Shown: positions 58,085-64,000 of the stretch, one piece after another
How the letters are laid out: every line of letters starts with the position of its first letter
Position numbering within the stretch: position 1 is the first letter of the stretch
Assembly (NCBI GenBank): GCA_037126765.1
Contig: JBBCBC010000001.1
Coordinates: 34,022,804-34,086,803, forward strand
Length of the DNA: 64,000 bases
From: Stenogyne calaminthoides
Lineage: Eukaryota; Streptophyta; Magnoliopsida; Lamiales; Lamiaceae
Direction: 5' to 3'
The notes under the pieces: generated by a model
What the model was told of the DNA's origin: nothing
The model's input: only the letters and a program-made list of their open reading frames with translations
The model's database searches: none
Program-made: the position numbers and the translations under genes

Positions 58085-58315
58085 TCCTCTATGTTAGGGA
58101 ACCCACCCGTAGCTCAATAGCTCTACATCCAACACTTTGCCCATCCATTCCGACGAGGTGGAACCCGTCTCGTGCTACAGGTGATGCAATTGGACTCATG
58201 AGCGTTGCTAACCCGAGATCTGATACACAACCGAGTTGACAAATATGTTGGAGGCTTTTATGTTTCCGTGAACGAGCTTCCCACTGTTGCTGCCCCGATC
58301 GCAATCCTTAATATG
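58085..58315 (-). pseudogene. LRR receptor-like kinase fragment (At4g23740/At5g58300-like)
   Basis: On the minus strand, in three frames joined by small shifts: LRIAIGAA, then NSGKLVHGNIKASNIFVNS, then LGCVSDLGLATLMSPIASPV, then EWMGKVLDVELLSYG. These are the catalytic-loop (HGNIKASN instead of HRDLK-N), activation-loop (DLG instead of DFG) and C-lobe ('EEW-AEVFDVELMRY') segments of a plant atypical, probably inactive, LRR receptor-kinase family. The stretch from the APE region to the C-lobe is deleted. It follows directly on the Mei2-like fragment, same strand. Confidence 0.85.
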
Positions 58316-58319
58316 AGGG

Positions 58320-58960
58320 CAAGCAGGGGCTGTGTTTAGTTGAATGGTATTGACTGGCATGTCTTAGAAGATTCCGCATCGTTTCAACCTGCAAAAAAAC
58401 ACAGGATTTTGAATCTATATAGGCAAAGCAAAGGGCCGTATGAAGGAGGGAAATTATTAAACCTGCGTATTTTCTCCGCCCCAAATATAAAATTGTTAGA
58501 AGCTCATGGTTGGAAACTGACGGTTCCAAATTTAAGACTACCAAAGTTCCATGGTTTAAGTCCTCGTCCGTTGGGCTTTCTTCTACTGATTTTGTAAACC
58601 CCGTATAGCATGTTGAGCAGCACGAATATCATAGTAAGAGATCATCACAAGTCCCCTACTTTTTCTGATAGTACCATATTAATCCTGAAAACAATGAAGC
58701 AAAATAACGAAATCGATTTTGATAGTCATTTAATTAACAAGTGTTAGTTAATACATAACAAGCAAAGTTAGCATATGAAAGGTGAGAAACCACAAAAACT
58801 CTGCAATGGATAGAACAAGTACCGCAAAAAGAGATCTAATCTCTGCATCCTCAACACTACTGTTGATGTTGCGTACGAATAATGTTGTACAAGGATGCTC
58901 TCCAAGAGGATGTTTTCCCGGCAAAGTAGATACTGCTTATATAACAAAAGGGAGCAGCTG
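58320..58960 (-). pseudogene. Mei2-like RNA-binding protein fragment (RRM1-RRM2 junction)
   Basis: Minus strand. Exon-like block one, 58960-58823: HPLGEHPCTTLFVRNINSSV then EDAEIRSLFA, ending at a GT donor. An intron of about 150 bases ends TTTTCAG near 58688. Block two: RGLVMISYYDIRAAQHAIRG then LQN. Then, after a small deletion, HGTLVVLNLEPSVSNHELL, followed by another intron ending TTTTTTTGCAG near 58396. This order (LFVRNINSNVED, VMISYYDIRAAR-AMRALQ, GTLVVFNLDPSVSN) is diagnostic of plant Mei2-like (AML) proteins. An in-frame TAA and missing residues show decay. Retained introns mean it was copied from DNA, not from processed RNA. Confidence 0.88.
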
Positions 58961-59089
58961 TTTAGTCACTAAATCCCATTGAATGAAAGAATGAAAATAA
59001 AAAATCCCATGAAAATGATACAGAAGAATATGCAAGTAATAGAGATCATCCATCATATAGTAAAAACTCCAAGTATCATCATCAATTAA

Positions 59090-59380
59090 TATTAACCTTC
59101 AAGTCTAAAATGTTGTAATTAAGTATTTCCAAAATCATCTTGCTGATATGGTTGATCAGGGGAAAGTCGAAACATGTAGTTATAAACTCCTCTCTACAAC
59201 GCCTCTCTGTGGAAGGGAAGATAATCGTTATTAGATCATATATGAAGTGAATAATGTAAAATCCAATCATCCCATGAGCATTATTAATTATATAATAATA
59301 GCTAACATTGATTTCCAGCCATCCCATGAGCCCATCAAACCAACTTCCTTGCCACCATAGCTCCATGTGAACATAGATAC
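59090..59380 (-). pseudogene. SnRK1 beta-subunit (KIN-beta) fragment, glycogen-binding domain
   Basis: Minus strand. First block: FTWSYGGKEVGLMGSWDGWK, the start of the AMPK-beta type carbohydrate-binding module (CBM48), as in plant KIN-beta1 ('ITWSYGGKEVAVEGSWDNWK'). An intron-like AT-rich gap follows, ending TTCCACAG near 59205. Then GVYNYMFR, and SPDQPYQQDDFGN with NILDLK, which match 'GVYQYRFIVDG' and 'SPDLP-AQDD-GN-YNILDL'. About 20 codons are missing in between and frames shift. It lies upstream of the Mei2-like piece on the same strand. Confidence 0.82.
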
Positions 59381-60644
59381 AACTTCAGACAGTATCAGTA
59401 GAATCAAATTCATTAGACTCACATAGTTTCAACCTCAAACAACCCCACCCAATTCACTCACTCCATCAAACACGTAGTATTCTTTCATCTCCAAAAATTG
59501 GACTCAAAATCTAGAGAATTGAAGAATAGGGGTTTTAATTTCGCCCTCCCTATCTTGAATTAGAAGTAATGCAGGCTAGGGTTAATTTGTTAATGATCTA
59601 TTTATAAAGAAAATATCATATCACGCTAAAAAGTAATAAAGATTTTAATAAAGATTTATTTCTTGTAATAACACTAATAATATAATTATCTTCCAATTGT
59701 GGATATGGCAAAAAATATTTGTCTTTTATCATAACACTAAAAAAAAAAAGAAGAAATATCCGTCATATCATGGCAAAAAATAGTGTAAATATTTGTGCCA
59801 TTGTAATTTTCATTTTTCATCTCATATACCCAAGGATCATATAATAGTGTAAATGTAATTTGTCATATACATAAGATTATCATGTACAATTTTTTTATCT
59901 TTACTAAATAGTTGTTATATCTATTCACTAAGAAATGATTTTTTAAATTTTGATTTATGTGATTGAATTTAATTAACGTGCATTACATTATTCTTTGTCA
60001 TTTAATTTCATAATATGGAATTTAAATTATACCATGTTATATCGTAAATATTTTGAATTCTAATTATATTTAATTCTTTTATTTTGTACTCATTTAGCCC
60101 ATGGACACAATGACAAAACAAAAAATGTAATAAGTTGTATGTTTTTAAAATACACTATGAAGTACATGGTTGGGTGAGTCGAATTCATATGATACCCACT
60201 CAAGTATTTAGTTCTTTCAAAGTCATACAATTTGATGAAAACTAAACAAAAAGAATATGTACATAACTTTTTTTTTTGACAGGGAATATGTATATAACAT
60301 TCAAATCAAATTAAAATTGAGTTTGTCTAGTCTTTATTTTTTAGAAGCGGTCTATGATATAGTTTTCTAGTATTTTAGAAACACATTCTTCTTAATAAAA
60401 TCTATACTATTATTAATATATTTTTTTAAAAGGCAAAAGAGTATTATTATTGTGGGTATAAGACATACCCTTAAAAGGAACATATACATTACAAGTTGAG
60501 TTCACCAATGGTCACACACAGAGCATAACGTACTACTGCTACTCCAAGAAGAAAAATACAGACTCAAGTAACGAAAAATTTCAGTGGGTTAGCAAACCAC
60601 TCCAGGACCGGTTTCGAGTTCTTCCAGCCTTTTGTTGCAAATAA
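59381..60644. other. AT-rich stretch; left part may be carrier-element end, right part LINE 3' UTR
   Basis: No gene. 59400-59570 on the minus strand looks like a 5'-leader of the KIN-beta fragment. 60430-60644 precedes the stop of the LINE frame on the minus strand and is probably LINE 3' UTR; a T run at about 60421-60427 would correspond to a short A tail. A TCTATACTATTATTAATATA sequence at 60404 resembles a Helitron 5' end. Confidence 0.45.
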
Positions 60645-61892
60645 TCAATTCCACAGCCTTTGTGTCAATTCATCCAATAAAGCCTCCAGTTGTAAAGTAT
60701 CAGCTTGAAAGATCATAGCATTTCTTTTCTTCCAAAGTAGCCAAACTATACATTGCCAAGCACACACCATAAAAGTCTTTCCCTCTTTACCCTTGAGAAG
60801 TTTGCTACAGTGAGCAAGACTCCTTGCCGGTTCGGAGTTTAAGACCACAGAAATCCCAATCCATTTCATGAATCCCATCCAATATTGATAAGATAAAGAG
60901 GATTCAAATAACACGTGTTTTACCGTTTCCGAAGTAGCCTTACAGAAAATGCATTGAGTATTAGCATGGCTCGGTAGCGCATGACGTCTTGAAAGGTTCG
61001 TCTTCGTCGGGATACGCTCCCAAATGGTTCTCCAAGCATGTACTCGTACTTTTGTGGGTATCTCCTTATTCCAAATGAGTTTAAATTCTAATTTTTCTTC
61101 CAACTCCTCTCCCATATGCATTCTCGCAATTCTTGAGTAGGCTTCTTTGGTAGAATAGATTCCATTCGATGCCGTCTTCCATCTCCACCGATCTGCTACT
61201 CCAAATTTGAGTGGAAACCTGTCTAAAACAACAATAAGTTCGTTAATAAGAGGTTGTTCCCTCTCAAAAATAGCTCTCCTCCATTGCCACACCCAATTCC
61301 AAGACCCCTCTCTCCACTCTCCCATTTCACTCACTCTCACTAGCTTATTTGAACACAGGTTGTACAACCTTGGAAAGAGGACTTTCAAGGTTGTGTCACC
61401 CGCCTAAATGTCTTCCCAAAACAAAGTATTACTCTAGTCACCCACTACCTTATCAATGTTTGAGAATACCATTAAGAAGGACTGAAGCTTGAGTTGTAGA
61501 CACGCACTCCATGATCCAACAAATCCACTTGTCATTGATATTGAATCTTCTCACTAACGTTCTCAAATAGTCCCAATCCACCGAATCATAGGCTTTCGAA
61601 AAATCGATCTTATACAGAAAGCACGCATCAATCCCGGCTTTGGCATCTTCGATGGCTTCATTAAGTATAGCCACTCCATCCAAAATCATCCTGCCTTCGA
61701 TAAAAGCACTATGTTGCTCCGAGATTATTGAACCCACGATCTTGCTAAGTCTAATAGAAAGGACTTTGGCGATGATTTTGTAAATGCTCCCAATAAGAGA
61801 GATGGGGCGATACTCCAAAAGATTCGTCGCATCTTCCTTTTTCGGAATCAATACAATGAAAGACGGATTTAGTCCTTTCACCAGCTTGCCAT
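60645..61892 (-). pseudogene. L1-type LINE, internally deleted and interrupted
   Basis: Minus strand. 61881-61453 encodes the RT fingers and first palm motif: VLIPKKEDATNLLEYRPISL, HSAFIEGRMILDGVAILNEA and FLYKIDFSKAYDSVDWDYL (catalytic Asp), ending at TTQASVLLNG. The GLRQGDPLSP and FADD blocks are missing. 61388-60645 encodes the C-terminal region with the zf-RVT domain: LIWNKEIPTKVRVHAWRTIW, then CIFCKATSETVKHVLFE (Cys-Cys-His). About 200 codons between are deleted. The 5' side is cut by an LTR at 61893 in the middle of NGKLVKGLNPSFI. Confidence 0.9.
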
Positions 61893-63607
61893 TGTTGGGA
61901 TTATACTGGAAAGTATGCTTTTACTTTGTATAATCAAACTGAATTTCTGTCTTATTTACTGAAATAAATTATTTATCACTGATGCTTTAAATATCATTGA
62001 ATGTTACATATATTTACTGCATAACTGTTCAATAAATAGTACGTGTTACATTTTAGTTAATTTAGTGATACCAGATCACAGAAGATTAAATTAACAGTTC
62101 CTTGTAACCAAAAGTACATCATTCACGACCTAGATGGAAATGAACAATCCATCGTGAAAGGTTGAAGTGTAAGACTCAGATTGGCTTGTCTTGACCAAGA
62201 GATTACACTAGTGCATGACTGATGCACTGAATAGGACCTACATGAGGACAAATTGTTTAGCACTGAACTAGGAAGAATTAGACCTCAGTGGTTCGTTATT
62301 TCTTAATCTTCGTCCCTTGAATAGGATCGCGTGTGGTTAGTAATTATTGCTTTGACTTATTACGGGTAGAGAATCAACGAGATTCAATACTTTATATCTT
62401 GGGCAATATTATTGGTCACATGCGATTGCTAAGATTTAATACGAAGAATCGTGTGCAAGTACGCTTGTTCGATTTGCCCCTTTGGGAGGTTCATAAGTTT
62501 TATCATACCAAATCTTGCAAGTGGAACTAGTTTCCGGTATGGATAATAATGTTGAACCGTTCCTTAACCAAGGACAAAAGATATTAATTAATGGAAAGCT
62601 ATTTCAGTGGCTTGAATTAATTAATGGGCTAGATAATCTTAAACACGGGAAATAATAATCGGGAGCCATATTAACAGTAATATGGGTTAAGATGGATAGT
62701 GCAATATTAATTATGTAGTGGGATTAATTAATATTTATGGGCTTGAATAATATTGTGGCTCAATATTGATAATCCAAGATCCATTGGAAGGTCCAATCTT
62801 AATTCTCCTAAAGGCCCCTCAAGTAACCCAAACATAAAGTCCAATAACTGAAAAAGGTGTTTAAAAATAAAATAAATTTTTGTTACTATTTTTCCTAAAA
62901 TTTCAAAAAATGTGAATAAAAGGGGAGAAAGATTTTCTTTGAATTTTGTTATGGAATGAAGGTATGTATTCTTGGAATAAAAGATTATCTCATTAAATTC
63001 AAGAAATCTCCCACTTGGTTATTTATATGATGATTTTCGAAAATCTTGAAAGAGTAAGGGAAAGAAAGATTTTCTTGATTTTCTTGAAAAGATATTATGG
63101 AAGATATGTATTCTTGCAATACAAGTATATCTCATAAATTCAAGAAGATCCAAATCTTGGAATCTTTATCCTTGTTTTTTCGAAAATAACCATAACAAGA
63201 GAATGTGGGATTTTTATGGAATATTTTAATTATGGAGAAAAGAATATATGAGATATATTCAAGATTTCTTGGAGATCAAGAAAAAGATTTTTCCTCCCTA
63301 TTCCATGTTGAAAAAATCGGCCACCACCTAATCTATAAATAGGGGATGATTTCTTCATCCCCAATGTACAATTCCATGTGCTGGAAAAATTAGAAAATCC
63401 ACAAAGGTGGTGCAACAAATATTTTATTTTCCCTTTTGTTAATTGTTCGCGAGTTTCCTTCCACCGAATTGACGAGCAAGGGCTAGGGAATACTTGGGAA
63501 GGCTTTTTGGTGTGTTCTTATCAACCGAGTCCATTGTCATTCCAAGAAGGTTAGTTCACGTAAACCCGTAGCAATTCCGCATGCGTAGGATTTATGTGAA
63601 CTGTTTA
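61893..63607 (+). repeat. LTR of a third Ty1/copia-type element, inserted in the LINE
   Basis: Starts TGTTGGGATTATACTGG. TATAAATA at 63334-63341 is the probable core promoter. The first 350 bp match the reversed fragment at 22669-23016. The end region (TTCACGTAAACCCG, ATGTGAACTGTTTATG) resembles the 3' part of the LTR at 34485. The terminal CA is not reached, because another LTR begins at 63608. Confidence 0.75.
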
Positions 63608-64000
63608 TGTTGGTCCCGGGGCAAACGAGTCTTACACGTGTATGGGGGGGGAATACACGTGTTCAGTGTTTTTAAAACTTTTCTTTTACTGAGGTCCGCT
63701 TGGGTCAGGCTGTCCTGAAGATTTGGTCCTGAGAAGCACAAATCACTCTGAGTCAAAGTCTACTGAGACAGTGATCCTGAGCTGCTTTCAGAAACCTCAA
63801 ATAATCCCAACTGAGTCCTGAGTTTTTCAGAGATCCTGAGTTGCTTGGATCAGATAACTAACTTACTGAACCCTCAGAAGAGTAAGTTCAGTTTGGTAAA
63901 TATTTGTTCTAGCTACTCAGATGTGCGGAATGGTTGACCCTTTAGTTTATACTCGTTTTAAGCTTTGCTGAAAACCTTCCTTTGAATGGAATAGTGATTA
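63608..64000 (+). repeat. Start of a further LTR, runs off the window
   Basis: TGTTGGTCCCGGGGCAAACG opens a new sequence type with an eight-G run and repeated 'gatcctgag' and 'tcctgag' motifs. Its beginning and style fit a Sire-type LTR nested in the previous one. No pair is visible in the window. Confidence 0.5.

Noticed and set aside
60404..60424. Helitron 5' end (TCTATACTATTATTAATATA)
   Set aside because: The motif fits, but no matching hairpin plus CTAG was found at a sensible distance, and AT-rich DNA produces such strings by chance.

Overview
This is plant nuclear DNA, most likely from a eudicot. It is AT-rich, densely packed with transposable elements of plant type, and contains no intact single-copy host gene that I can see. 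Every recognisable coding segment is either part of a transposon (mostly broken) or a short pseudogene-like piece of a host gene. I do not assign a species.

Layout, left to right. 0-5.66 kb: a fragment of an AGC-type protein kinase, diverged duplicated segments, a Ty1/copia scrap and remnants of a Ptta/En/Spm (CACTA) transposase. 5.665-20.155 kb: one complete, very long (14.5 kb) Sire-type Ty1/copia element with 1.56-kb LTRs, tRNA-iMet primer site, gag, pol, an additional env-like reading frame, polypurine tract and a perfect TGTTT target duplication. It sits inside a CACTA element whose 3' terminus is at 21.241 kb. That CACTA end cuts into a hAT transposase gene, whose element ends at 22.668 kb inside a reversed LTR fragment. 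23.0-32.3 kb: a 9.3-kb GC-rich minisatellite built from 22- and 29-bp units, with higher-order repeats, one MITE and one inverted block. 32.3-34.5 kb: small DNA transposons, including a hAT MITE with 8-bp target duplication.

34.485-46.315 kb: a second Ty1/copia element (1.6-kb LTRs, TTAAC duplication). It is interrupted in its integrase gene by a 2.7-kb non-autonomous Sire-like element that has kept only LTRs, primer site and polypurine tract. 46.3-57.4 kb: SINE-like and MITE-like pieces, a LINE reverse-transcriptase piece, a Harbinger-like element carrying an exon-like block, Helitron helicase remnants, tandem repeats resembling micro-exons, a Stowaway MITE, a Helitron whose empty site is duplicated nearby, a 226-bp tandem repeat and CACTA-like termini. 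58.1-59.4 kb: pieces of three unrelated host genes (SnRK1 beta subunit, Mei2-like RNA-binding protein, LRR receptor kinase), all on the minus strand with intron remains, as expected of gene-fragment capture. 60.6-64.0 kb: a truncated LINE on the minus strand, cut by an LTR which is itself cut by another LTR at 63.608 kb.

The most important cross-cutting observation is that long patches of the Sire-type elements lack CAG/CTG trinucleotides and carry CG in their place. This is visible when the two LTRs of one element are compared. It may be a sequencing artefact at methylated CHG sites rather than biology, and it bears on how far the frameshifts listed here can be trusted.
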